A model generated the notes under the pieces. It was not told the origin of the DNA. It saw only the letters and a program-made list of their open reading frames with translations, and did not search any database. 64,000 nt of DNA from Terebella lapidaria (lineage: Eukaryota > Annelida > Polychaeta > Terebellida > Terebellidae), in assembly GCA_949152475.1 (NCBI GenBank), contig OX424560.1:22011106-22075105 (forward strand). Direction: 5' to 3'. Position 1 is the stretch's first letter, and each line of letters opens with the position of its first letter. The position numbers and the translations under genes were made by a program. This document shows, one piece after another, positions 25,065-36,695 of this stretch.

Positions 25065-25830
25065 TTTGCCGGTCTTTTTTTTTTGGCTAGAAATCACTCA
25101 ATACGAATATTGCCTAGATTTGGGACAAAGAAAAATGTTTTCTCGTCGACCCGTCAAAAAAACCAAAATGAATGCCATGCACAGATCGGCGATTCAAGGG
25201 CAATGAAACTTGTACACGTCACATGAGGTCACATAGGTATATGAGGGGAATCTTTTAAAACAAAAATCTCAAAAGTGGTCAAACTGTTTTTGAGGAAAAG
25301 GCCGTCAAAGTCCAAAATTGGTAATTTTTCGTCAAAAATGGCCGCCATTGTGGGAAAAAAAATTTATAAAAAAAATACTTCCCTCTTGAAATATTTTTAG
25401 GTATTTTTTTTTTCTACTGGAAATCACTCAAAACAAACAATGACTTGACTTGGGAGGAAATTTTTTTTTGTGGACCCGTCAAATAATCAAAATGGCCGCC
25501 AAGAGCAGATTGGCGATTCAAGGGCAATGAGGGGAATCTTTCGAAACAAAACTTTCAAAAGTGGTCAGACTGTTTCTGCAAAAAAGGCCTTCAAAGTCCA
25601 GTATCGGCCATTTGTCGTCAAAAATGGCTGCCATTTTGAAAAAAAATTGTGAAAAAAATAAAAAAAATACTCCCTTCTTGAAGTATTTTTTTAGGTATTT
25701 TCGTGTAAAATTGCGTGAAGATTTGACCGTAAACTTTAAAGATAAAAATGTAGACAGAAGATGACGACGACGAAGACGGACGCAATGCCACGGCAATAGG
25801 TTATCGGACCAAAGGTACGTAACCTGATAA
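25065..25830 (+). repeat. Two further end modules of the satellite element
   Basis: Two tandem modules containing 'cccgtcaaaaaaaccaaaat' or 'cccgtcaaataatcaaaatg' and long 'gccgccattttg' stretches. The second ends 'gacgacgaagacggacgc ... ggttatcggaccaaaggtac'. This is the same arrangement as 20.6-21.2 kb. Confidence 0.75.
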
Positions 25831-25937
25831 ACCCCACTCGAAGTGCAGGATACCTTATATTCGTCAGAACAAAAATCCCTCTGTGTAATTTTTTGCCAAA
25901 TTGATTAATAATGTCAATGTACGAGAAGATGTAGAAG

Positions 25938-26384
25938 TTATTCTTTGAAACACTCTCTGCACCATTCTCCCACATCCTTACAGTTCAGAGGCACATATTT
26001 CAGGCCCTTGCCGAAATAACCCCCGGTGAGAAAACTGACTACATTCCCTATCGCCCCCATACCCGCTGCTCCAATATGGACTGCATATAGGCAATCCACC
26101 AGGACGTGCCGAAGTAAGCCATCAACTTGGACGCCAAAGTTCCTGCACCAATACCACCTGCTCCAAATCCGGCTGCAGCAACACCAGCAGGCACTGCAAC
26201 CATTACAGCTGTGCCCCCGGCGATCTCAACCTTTTGCATGAAAACATTTCTTCCAAAACAAACAATACAACAGAAATATAACATTGGGCTGAATATTGAG
26301 AAATGAGAATATTGAATAATATCACTCACACCTACCTGTACTGCCAAATCTTGCACAGAATGCATTTGCCAGGGAATGCGCCGT
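25938..26384 (-). pseudogene. IFI6/27 (ISG12)-like gene copy A, broken
   Basis: The small exon 26384-26336 reads FPGKCILCKIWQY in one frame and ends at a GT donor. The next exon, starting about 26243, carries EIAGGTAVMVAVPAGVAAAG, FGAGGIGAGTLASKLMAYFG, the Gly/Ala-rich hydrophobic pattern of the Ifi-6-16 family. Compared with the intact copy at 58.2 kb, one base is missing at the exon start (gttgagatc against gtgtgagatc). Two bases are added near 26075, after which LNCKDVGEWCRECF continues in another frame to a stop at 25938. Both shifts break the reading, so I call a pseudogene. In vertebrates the family is interferon-induced and acts at mitochondria or ER membranes; nothing here shows that for this gene. 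Confidence 0.6.
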
Positions 26385-28145
26385 CTGTCAGGTATATGAC
26401 ACATGTACTTACCATATTACTCAGTGCTATACTTGTCATATTGTTGGAAAGTATTACTCAATGCCATACTTGTCTCATGGTTGAAAATTCACAGCATAGA
26501 TGTAAACGAGAGAGCTAGCCCACTGGCGACTTCCGGAAAATATGCTTGTGTTTGCTTGGCACCACCAACGGTCGTCACTACCTATTTTATGCTCGTTTTC
26601 TTCACCTATCTATGATACTTTGGAATATATATTCCTCATGATAATGTGTTCTGCCTTGTAAGGCAATGAGTTATGCTGCTTCCAAACTTTTTCTGAATAA
26701 CTTTTCTCCAAATGATTTTGGGATCTAGATGAGCATGACCGGTGGTATTGTGTGCGTGAATTACCGGTAGATACTGTATATTAGCCTAGATAAGATCAGC
26801 CTCAATGCTAGGAAGTTTACCGGAGGAATTGAAATTGTTATGGAGAACGTTTCACAGTTCATTAAAAGGCAAGACTTCTCCAAGCGGTAACTTTATTTCA
26901 GGTCTCAAAGGGTTTGCATGGGGAGTCCTATGCATACATTAAAAAAATGAATATTTTTTTATGAAAAGGTTGTCACATTTCGAAATTGAGCAAACTGCGC
27001 TCAACATGGTTATTATTTCGTAAAAGACTCCCCAAAAAGTTGAAGACTAACGAGGGATCCCCAAATCATTACATATACATTATTTGTACATAATTATGTA
27101 CATATTATTCAGTGCTGAGTTGGTGTCACTGTTGGCTAGCTCTCATTCCTATCTATGATGTCACCCGGTTTACCGGTTCTTTGTTAGCAAAGTAAATCAG
27201 ATCGTGCATGTGTGTATATTTCGCGAAGACTGGATGCGCAGATGAATGCCAGACCAGGACTGACCACAGCTAAAGCAAACATAAGGATTAAATGTGTCTC
27301 GACGATTTTAGAGTCATAGGGCAGAGAGGTTTCGTTCGATGTACACGTAAAACAACATTTTATGGCGGAATTTTGTGCTAACATTGCTACGTGGTAGTTT
27401 TTGCTGATTGTGTTCGAATTCACGTGTATCTCAGACAAATATAATTTGTTGTGCATTTTTTACCATTCTTTGAATATAATAGAAGTGCTGCGAAGTACTG
27501 TATTGACAATATTTCCAAAAATGGGCGAAAAAGTTTCATGCAAAAAAAAATGATCCCAATGCAAATCGTGTTTGAGGGTGCGTTTCTGAGCATACATGAA
27601 TAGATAACAAACGTTATTTTTGTGAAGTTACAATTATAAATATGAACGTATATGGTTCTTTATAACACAGAGAACAAATATACCCGTTGCTTTATTCAAA
27701 AGAATAATCGCTTTCTTTCCCGCATTCATACATTTATCGGGCTAATAACAGTAAGAATGTGTCCATAACTGTACAGTAAGGATCCGGTCAATTTTCGATA
27801 ATTTACATTTATTTTATTTTCAATGAAACAAATAGAATTTCCTAAGAATTTGTATAAAATCTGGCAGGAAATTAGATTGTATATCCAATATGACGAAATA
27901 ACGCAAAACAACGCGATGTTTCAACTGTCGTCTCTGTCGATATTGCCTCGAATGTAGCATACCTTCTAATTTGGTTCGAATCGAAATATTGTGAGTATTA
28001 TTGTGCACATATACTTGGCACTAAAGTGAATGCAAATCTACAACCCAATTGGGATGCTAACATATAACGCGATTTTCACTCTCGATTATACGTTAAAACT
28101 TATTTTGTATGGTGATAGCTGCTAAAAATACGCTCCAATTTCTTT
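26385..28145. other. Flank of IFI27-like copy A; little else
   Basis: 26.50-26.60 kb resembles 60.28-60.36 kb, the flank of copy C. On the minus strand 27220-27290 (MFALAVVSPGLAFICASS) aligns with 39.27-39.33 kb and may be a relic of an upstream signal-peptide exon. Nothing else was recognised. Confidence 0.4.
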
Positions 28146-28149
28146 TTAA

Positions 28150-28166
28150 GGTGGTATTAGTGAGTA
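28150..28166 (+). repeat. Left terminal inverted repeat of the TTAA transposon
   Basis: GGTGGTATTAGTGAGTA, preceded directly by TTAA. It is an exact inverse match to 34217-34233. Confidence 0.95.
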
Positions 28167-28425
28167 AAATAAAATTTCAAGACATCGCAAATAATTGTGT
28201 TTTCAGAAAGTTCTGTTTATATGTAGTCTTTTAAAGAAATAAAAATAATATGTACCGGGGCTTCCCTTCCAGATAATCTACGAACAAAAATGTGTGTAGA
28301 ATTTCAGTTGTCAGAAAAATACCATTGCTTTCAATGGCTGATCGAATATGTGTCAAATTAATTTTTGCACTTCTGTCATAGCAAAATTATTTTGAAAATA
28401 TTCAAATTTTGTATTTTTTTTGTAG

Positions 28426-28960
28426 AAAGAAGCACTATTGATCTGATTATGAAGACAAAGTAGGAGTCAAAGGGGGAAAATTCAGATGTTTGATGCCAAT
28501 TTATATCTGATGATCAGGTGTTTTCACCTTAGTTTTCTGTTGGTTTTGATTGTTCGTCACATACATCGTATCCAGTTTTATTTTTCTGTCACTGCTAGTT
28601 TTCTCAAGAAATGTACAGAATTGGTATATTTTGTACACAAAGACATAAGGAATCGGATTAGCAAGAAAAATGTAGGGGTCACGGGGGAAAATTGTGGTGT
28701 TTGGAGCCAATATATATATGGTAATCATTTGTTTCCCCCATCTTTCTGTCTATTTAAATCGCTGGTCAGAGGCATCTTACCCGTTTATTATCTTCTATCA
28801 ATGCTAACTTTTTCAAGGAATGTACAGAATTGGTATATTTTGTATACAAAAACACATAAGGATGCTGATTTTCAAGGAAAAAGTATGGGTCACGGGGAAA
28901 AATTGTGGTGTTTGGAGCTAATACCCAGTATATATCTGTTAATCAGTTGTTTTCATGCAT
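28426..28960 (+). repeat. 209-bp tandem repeat in the transposon left arm, ~2.5 copies
   Basis: 'gtacagaattggtatatttt' recurs at 28613 and 28822. 'gtcacgggggaaaattgtgg' and 'gtcacggggaaaaattgtgg' recur at about 28679 and 28889, with a diverged partial copy (gtcaaagggggaaaattcag) at 28467. The plus-strand frame spanning it is an artefact of the repeat. Confidence 0.85.
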
Positions 28961-29457
28961 GTCATCAAATTTGTTGTTTTTAATGCAATGGGGCAAACAG
29001 GTTCTCATGATTATTTTAAGGTTATATCAATAGTGAAGATCATATTTAATAATTTTGAATTAATGTTCACCCGTTCAATAGAGGTTGTTATAGCAACCAA
29101 TACTGATACTGTGAGATTTACAACCATAAATACAAAATCACATCGTGATATTTGCCCAGAATGGTATCTTCCTTATCAGGACATCATTGGTAATAATTGT
29201 ATGCTTGGTAAAAATTCTAATTGCCATTGTACCCCCAAATCAATCAATAAAAAAGTTAGCAACCATGCTGCTATGGCTGGTGATGATGTTGTCAAGGCAC
29301 CAAAATTATAGATGTGCTTAGCACTACAAATAGTTTTGTACTAGCTAAATAGAATCCTCTAGTGCCCATAGCAACATGCTGAACATTTGCACAAATTCAA
29401 TACATAATTCAAAACAATTCAACATGGATGCAATCGAAGATTTATTAGTATTTGACA

Positions 29458-32400
29458 CTAAGGCAGAGAGTTGACAATTTTTTCAATGATATTGGTAGAT
29501 TTTGTGACCCTTACTTTTCCAGACACTTTCTCAGACAATAACTTGTTTATACCACAGTGCTTATCTCTGCTATGAGCAAGTTGTAGGTGCCTAAATGTTA
29601 GACCTGACCCAGCTATTTTCTCTGCAATGCCACGGGAAACAACCCTCTGTTTGATCATATCTTTCAATGTACATAAATTTACATCTTTTTGTCTCTTGTA
29701 ATCAATATAGTCTCGGACATAATCCACAGTGAAAGAATACTTCATCAGGGAGTTTGAATCAAGTACTTTACACAACTTCTTGAGAGCGCGAACATCTTCG
29801 ATGGAATCGTGAGCATCATAAACATGTTCACAAAAATCTGAGCATAAATCAACTTGTTTATATGATTTCCGTTTTGGGTATTCTTTTTTGAAAGTAATCA
29901 AGCTATCACCGAAACCACAACAAACTTCTTGAAAGGCTGAAACAAGAGAGAACTCTCTCAACCTATTGAACAAAATTATGCTGTCGAAAATCTTGGCATT
30001 ATGCCCAACTAAAATACAGTTCTTAAAAGGTGTCAAAAAATCAATGAAGTCAGTCAGGGCCTTGAAAGGCATAACAGCTGATACAGGCTTTTGCTTATGC
30101 AGTAAGACGTCATTTTCATATGTTAAGAGAGTTGCAGCAGATGCATCTTTGGTGATGTTCTTGCGAGGAATGACATATTTGTTGAACTCTTTGTCTCCAT
30201 TTTCTGTGATGGCGGATATCTGAACGATGTCTGCATTTCTGTCTGAAAATATTAAAATGGATTATTCAGTGACATTCCTCAACTGCGCATGTGAATGAAA
30301 ATACCAATTACTGCCACAGGAAAACAATATGATTTTAAAATCTCGAAATACAACAATATGTAATTTGATAGATTTTTCAATCAGTGAGCACACAAATCCG
30401 TGCAAACCCTTGAAGCTTATACTGAAGAAAATAACTGAATACTTATCATAATATGCACTGTCCTCACTGAGATATATTTATGGAGATACATTATATGCAC
30501 AAAATAGCTGTACACTTATCTTTCAGGAACATATATTCATGACATTAATTACCTAATCCGGTGGTTTCCAGGTCGAAGAAAATTTTCATTGCGTGCTCCT
30601 CAACTGGAGAAGGTGTGGGTGCTAATACAGGAGCCGGTATTTCAGTTTCATCCACTGACACCAAGTCCCCAATGCCTATGAACAAAAATGTCGGTTGTAA
30701 ATTCATCAAAAAGATAATAAATATACATTATTGTTGAAATAAATCAAATCACTTGACAAATTATCATGATGTTAATATTGTCATCTGAACACATTTTTGC
30801 CTGGTTTTTCTTCATACCTGGTTGATATGTCGTCCCTTCTCGCAATTCAGAAGATGAGTTCTTTGATGTGCTTTGCTCCTTGAGACTTGCTCTCCTTCGT
30901 TTGTAGGCGACCGAATTTTGCAGGGTCCTCTTCTTTGCCCTCATTTTGTCTAGCCGGTGTGCAGCTGAACCAGTGAAGCACCCAGGTGACAACCCAAGTT
31001 TTTTGTTCAACTAGAAAAAAATGATGAGCAGATTTGACTAAATGCAGAATATATACACATATGGCATACATTTTTCTCATAAATCATGTGGCATACTGGA
31101 AAAAATTATTACATGTAATCTCTGGTGGCACGATTAAAACAGCAACAACAACCAACAATGAACAATACAAATACATTTTGAATTACACTGAAATTATCAC
31201 TTATCACGTTACAATGTTGAATGAATTGATACCATGGACACTGAATAGCACACGAATACAACACCAGTATAGTTCTGATATTGGTGAATAGGAATGATAA
31301 GATTATCTACTAGTGCATCAATATTCCAAAAAGAATGAAATCAAACAGGAACGACGAATAAAAATAAGTTTTATATTATGATTGAATGACCTTCATCCAA
31401 TAAGAAGAGCCTTGATTTTTTTCTGACACTGCTGAACCAATTCTGTACTTCAGTGAATGAGAGCCACCATAGTGATGGGATTTGGGAGCTTTTTTCGAAA
31501 TAGAACTATTCAAGGACTCATTTGCTTGTGAGGATCCCAGATTAGCCAGTTGTTCTGATTGATCTGAATATCGCCTAAATAGCGATATTAGATCAGTTTT
31601 CAAGGACTCTCCAGACAAAGGTTTATGTCCTGGCAAACCTTTGTGTTTGTAGTCCAAGGGATTTTGGAGCTTGCAAGCACCGCACCAAGACTCTTCACAA
31701 CCCGAGTGATCATGGAATGCATGCGTGACAATGCTAGACAAGCGGGACTGCAAACCTTCAGGGTCATTCTTCTTTTGATTTATCGCCAAAGAAAACATGC
31801 GTTTGAAGTACTTTATAACATTGTAAGTTATAGACTTGTGCTTCTTTTGCAAGTTATAAAGTTCATTCACAAGGGTTTTTGCTTTGTGGTTTCGGTCTGA
31901 AATCTTGTTGATATTCACATCAACGGTTCGCCTAACTTTAGAAATTGTTGTTGCATCATCATCCATGACCAAGTTTGTGACAGTGTAGCCATCTTTGATC
32001 AGGTCATTCAGTAAACTACATGCCATATCAGGTTCCATAGCTTTTGAACTGCCTGACCAATTTCGAGAACAATCATGAATTTTAGGAGGGTTCCCAGATG
32101 ATCTAGATTTTTCACAGGTCTTGCAGGATTTGCTTCTAAAGGTATATTTTAGAACTTTTCCAGAGTGTTTTCCGATGAGAGCTCCATGCCCTGAGAGAAA
32201 TTCGAAATAGTATTAATGGTTTTAAATTTTCAAATGGTTTTAAAAATGAAACAAACTAAACGTCTAGGCCTAAAGATGCCTTGGAGGCATTTTGGAGTTC
32301 AGACTAATTCGTAATATTTATAACATGTTTGCCACGGTCTCTACGACCCACCGTTTCCGAGATGTCGCCGAAAAAATGCCGATTCGGCTAAGAAATATGA

Positions 32401-34071
32401 GGTCAAGGTAAAGGTCATCCTCAATACCTCTTAGACATGTTTGTCTCGGGCGACGAGTGGACCGTTTCCGAGCTATACAAGAGGCCTCAAAGATAACCTC
32501 TGGGTGATAGGTCGCTTGACCATATGTCCCCAAAATCGATACAGTTATTCCCTGGTCATATAATAACCTGCATAGTTTTGCATCCATTGCCTGAATAGTT
32601 TTGGAGTTATTGCGCGGAAACGAAGTCCAAAAAATGACCTCGATTTCAACCTCAAGGACCACAGATGCGGCTCAAAACTATACAGCACATCTACATAATA
32701 TGTCTGAACAGTGGTGAAAATTTCAAGTCGATCCGTCAAGGCGTTCTCGAGTTATCACGCGGAAACGAAAACGACGGAAGAAAAAAAAAAGATTCTGACA
32801 AAACCATAAAGGCACTTCTGCAAAAATGCCTTACAACAGAAAGGCAAAACACCATGATAATAGCTTATCGGGCCACAGTGATAAATTTATCGACCCACAC
32901 GACAATAGTCTAGTGTCAGCCTGTAAGGCTTTACCAAAGAAAATTTTGACAAATTTATGATGGTACAGATTAAATGTAATGGCAATGTATGCAATGGCAA
33001 ATAAAATTATGAAATTTTCACCTGTCAAGCTGTTATAAGCACGTCCGGTACTCCTCCTCTGCCAACCTGCATCATAGGATACAGTAAGGCCGCTTCCTTG
33101 ACAACTGTGAAGAAATCAAATTTTGTTATTTTTTTGTCATTCATTTGCCATTCATTCAGTTACTTGGTAATCATTTTCATGACATTCATCAAGGTGAAAC
33201 TTCATTCACCTAGTCTGCACGAGTCTGTGTTCTTCTTCACAAGCACTCCTACAAGATTCCTCCGCAACCTGTTCCAGTCCAGTCCCTACTTCCTTTTCTC
33301 TGCTGCACATTGTGGTGGCGCTTACGCTTGGCAAGTTCACAATTGCCAAAAATTTGTTCACCTGTCTTTCGCCAATTCCGATGTCAATCATCGCTGAAGA
33401 AGAGAACAGAAGTTAGTAATAACTGTTTTTATTACAATCAATCAATGTTTGTATATTAGCGTACTACATATTATATTCAGTACTCTCAATACTGTAAGTA
33501 GATCTAATACACATCAGGAATAAAACTGGGTGAACTGACCTGCTGCCAATTTCGTATTTATATCCCAAACTTTGGGTCCTTTGCCTGTCGTAGCAGTAGA
33601 GTGGCGTGTTCCAGTGGGAACTTGGTTCTCCTCCATACAGCTTGGGTTATCACATCGTATTTTGAGAATACTTCCCAGGCCATAGATTGACTCACCCTCA
33701 CAAGCAGAAAGTCGGAGTGGCATGTGGCATGGAGAACAGTTGTCCAGCCGCTTGGCCAGAAGGTCAAGTTCTACAATTCGACGTCCAGACTGCCATGATA
33801 AATCTATTAGTTCATTTGAATCCAAGTCCAGTTCCTGAGAGACTTCGGACCTGAGAGAAGGCCCTGTGACTGTACAAGTGTATGAATGATCGGGTAGGCC
33901 TACGGTGGGTGCTGCTGGGTCGGATTCGATGAGGGTGGTGCCACTGGTGGCACTGTTACTGGTGGTGTTGACATTGTTATCATTTCTGCACTGCACTGTC
34001 TGCAGACATTTTATCCGCCTTAGAAAAACGGAGCTTTTGCAGAATTTACCTTTGCGTGTTCTTTTTGTCAT
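29458..34071 (-). CDS. DDE transposase fused to DEDDh 3'-5' exonuclease, seven exons, 899 aa
   Basis: Minus-strand exons: 34071-33540, 33393-33210, 33104-33022, 32190-31391, 31010-30818, 30675-30553, 30242-29458. All have GT-AG ends and matching phases, and the total of 2700 nt is open throughout. The N-terminus has GRRIVELDLLAKRL and paired Cys (NCSPC, RCDNPSC), probably zinc-binding. The transposase core has D250 (VSYDAGW), D343-345 (LVMDDDATT) and E491 (SSQANESLN), with a His/Cys insert between. A basic LGLSPG ... LREGTTYQPG linker follows. The C-terminal exonuclease has Exo I D632/E634 (FFDLETTGL), Exo II D725 (LVGHNAKIFD) and Exo III H783/D788 (AHDSIED). The start was chosen as the ATG before a basic MTKRTRKGK. 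AATAAA (29446-29441 on the minus strand) closely follows the stop. Expected role: cut-and-paste transposition; the exonuclease may trim ends or flap DNA, which is inference. Confidence 0.88.
32275..32935 (-). repeat. Repeat of the 46.3-47.1 kb family inside transposase intron 3
   Basis: 'ccgtttccgagatgtcgccg', 'agacatgtttgtctcgggcg' and the end 'aaccataaaggcacttctgc' then 'aaaaatgcctta' match the 46.34-47.12 kb element in inverse orientation. It contains about one tandem unit where the other copy has three. It lies wholly within the intron 33021-32191. Confidence 0.75.
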
Positions 34072-34189
34072 TTCGCTCTTTGATATTGATAAAATGAAAC
34101 AAAACAGAGAAAAACGAAAACCAAACGACCGGCTTGTCAGCGTGAAAAAAGTAAAACACGCAAGAGTATAGCGTTGTAACGCCTTGTTG

Positions 34190-34215
34190 GTTATGCGCGT
34201 TATGATGCGCATAAC
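34190..34215. repeat. Subterminal palindrome of the TTAA transposon
   Basis: GTTATGCGC and GCGCATAAC are separated by 8 bp, directly inside the right inverted repeat and upstream of the gene start. It is a possible transposase or promoter site. No equivalent was seen at the left end. Confidence 0.75.
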
Positions 34216-34216
34216 G

Positions 34217-34233
34217 TACTCACTAATACCACC
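34217..34233 (-). repeat. Right terminal inverted repeat of the TTAA transposon
   Basis: TACTCACTAATACCACC followed directly by TTAA; exact inverse of 28150-28166. Confidence 0.95.
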
Positions 34234-34237
34234 TTAA

Positions 34238-35054
34238 TATATATGCTGACACGAATTGAGGTAAACAGTAAAAGGACCATTAATATCCACATGTATCAAT
34301 GGTTCAGTCTGTGTAGTATATAACGATTTGTACGCGTGTATACTAGTTGATTAATAAGAAACACAGATTATCGGGTCCTCCCTGTATACGATAATATAAA
34401 TGCGTATCTTGAGTGTTGTTCATATTTGCACTGGAAGGACTACTCAATAGTTGTTACATTAAACACAACAATGAAGATCACTTGCAGTGTTTTCCACAAC
34501 CAAAAATAGTACCTTCCAATCAACGGTAAGTATTACTCAGACAAAGAACGCACTTACATTCAAGGTTCAAGTTTGGAAAGATAAGGTGGTATAAATCATA
34601 AGCATGTGGATAACCGAAAAATAGGCTCTCTGTGGTGTCTGACGTCCGATGATTAAAAGTTTTTATCTTTTTCCTTGTATTTCCAGAAAACTATACTGTT
34701 GTAGTTTTTCATCGATAACTCCACAAATACCAATCAGATCTATTTAGAAATTTGTCTGTGATAATGTTTGGTTTTTTCGTGAATTTGTTAATATGGTCAT
34801 TTGCAAATATAGATAGTTGCAAGTCCTCGATATATAACAAGCTTCCTCGTGATTGCGTTGTTTGCAACAATGCTGTAAATCTGTATGTTCGTAAACATGC
34901 TATTCTTGTTCGATACTACAAAACTGAAACTCGTTCCGTGATTTTCACTGCTAATGAAGCACAAACGTTATGTACAAATACGTGCAACTGCAGTCGCGTT
35001 CTTTTCGAGTATGCATGGTGGAAAAAGTTTAGGAAATACACTTTTGTTCATGGA
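34238..35054. other. No recognised feature
   Basis: The frame at 34752-35060 plus (MSVIMFGFFVNLLIWSFANI...) starts hydrophobic and contains several Cys, but no homology or splice support was recognised. Confidence 0.4.
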
Positions 35055-36440
35055 AGGTGATAATATATACAAGAATATTGCACATGTCTCTTAATCACCT
35101 ATAAAACAGTGGGCATATATGATAAACAACCAAATATAATCCAGGTCGGTCAATATGACATTGGATGGTTAATTTGACTTTACTATGTATACAGGTATTT
35201 GTTATAAAAGTAGACTTTATTTTAATAAGTAGTCTATGTTCTTCAAGTTAACATTCATCTCGTATGCATACATGGAGATACAGTACGCATTTCAAAATTC
35301 TCATGAGAGAATCTACTGGACAAAGACGTAAATGGGCTGAATCCACATGCATAATCATACATTCTATCCCTGCACTAAGATCTCCGGGTATAGAGTGGCA
35401 ACCCAAAAATTATCCGCGTCATCACATAGTGAAACGAATGTTGTGCACTATCAAGACAGATTTTTAGAAGCACAAAAATGCTGGCAAACATCGAATTTCA
35501 ACAGATGAAGTATTCCTGCATCCTCATAATAATTATGCGCCACTGACAAGTAAGCACGATTTAATTTATTCCATATTATCACGTGTGGCTGATATCACAT
35601 GAATCTAAAACATCCTAACAACACATATTTGTTTCTATGGAGATGTGTAATTCAGGCTATGACATTTTTTTGCTTCCATCATATGTTTTCGGAAAACAAA
35701 GAAAGATATGATATATACACAAGATTGATACACATGTCCCTTCCAACATTTGTATACCCAAACATACACCACTCAACATACACCATACAAAACTAACGGA
35801 CATAAAAACTAGCCAATTCAGGGTCGTTCGGTATGACGTTGGATGTTTAATAGGGCATTCCCATGCATACAAACATGTGTTATGAACATAGGTTTATTTA
35901 ATCAAATATGCAAGCTATGTTCATGTTAACACCCATTTTGCGTGCATACATGAAAATACAGTATGTCAAAATTCTCGTGAGTGATTCGTTTGAACAAAAA
36001 TGTAAATATGCTGAATCCACATGCATGTGCATTCTATCCCAATATCAGGTTCTCCGGGTATGGGGTGGCCCACACATCATAATCCACCCGTTCACAATGT
36101 ACCGATTTTTGAGTACATGCAAGACAGAGGTTCAGAAGCCAGAACAATGCATAGGGAATTGTGCAAGCGCCAAGTTTGAAAGGTCTAATTATATCTGTAT
36201 CTCGCTCAACATGTAAGATGAACTGACATAATCTACACTATGTTGAGAATAAACCTTAAGCGTCACATGCAAGTTATTACGACTAAATTTATCCCATATT
36301 GAGTCAGGGCCTTGACACGTGTGGCTGATATCACATAATTCTACAACATGTTAACAACAGTTATTTGTTTTATTTGTTACATAGGTGAGTACATCAAGTG
36401 TTCAGGGTCTAGATACCCGTGGCTGATATTACATAAATCG
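35055..36440 (+). repeat. Diverged tandem duplication, ~690-bp period
   Basis: 35.06-35.66 kb and 35.70-36.36 kb align along their length (gctgaatccacatgcat, tctccgggtat, gtggctgatatcacat). A third partial copy of the 'gtggctgatattacat' end lies at 36.42 kb. No coding content is supported. Confidence 0.7.
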
Positions 36441-36695
36441 CAAGAAAATGTTAATAACACTTGTTTCTGTAAATGGCTATTTCTCATAGATGAGTTATAA
36501 GAAGTACACTTATATCTTTTCGTCGAGAGAGGCATTTTCATCTGTTCTGCTAAAATTAAAGTCCTTACATCTTTGTGAAACTTGGGCGGGAAGCCATTTG
36601 TATTCCTGTGAAAACTTACTTGTTCCATAAATGTTTATTCTTTCTCACAAAACTACCACACAGTGATGTAAGTGTATGTCCAAATTCCCTGGACA

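Larger units (their letters stand above)
28146..34237 (-). mobile_element. TTAA DNA transposon, Kolobok-like, apparently intact
   Basis: Perfect 17-bp terminal inverted repeats, GGTGGTATTAGTGAGTA at 28150-28166 and its reverse complement at 34217-34233, are each flanked outside by TTAA (28146-28149 and 34234-34237). The element is 6084 bp without the duplication. The single gene runs from near the right end leftwards. TTAA target duplication is known for piggyBac, Kolobok and a few others. The transposase is of the 'Mutator-like transposase' domain type and not piggyBac, so Kolobok is the best family guess. The left arm carries a 209-bp tandem repeat, the right subterminal region a palindrome, and intron 3 hosts an unrelated repeat. 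Identical ends and an open gene suggest recent activity. Confidence 0.85.

Noticed and set aside
28486-28983. 165-codon plus-strand frame in the left arm of the TTAA transposon
   Set aside because: It spans the 209-bp tandem repeat and reads repeated hydrophobic words; no family match.
28146-34237. piggyBac element because of TTAA flanks
   Set aside because: The transposase lacks the piggyBac domain pattern and the ends do not start with the usual CCC.
34752-35060. Small secreted Cys-containing protein
   Set aside because: The hydrophobic start is suggestive, but there is no homologue known to me, no splice context, and it borders a decayed tandem duplication.
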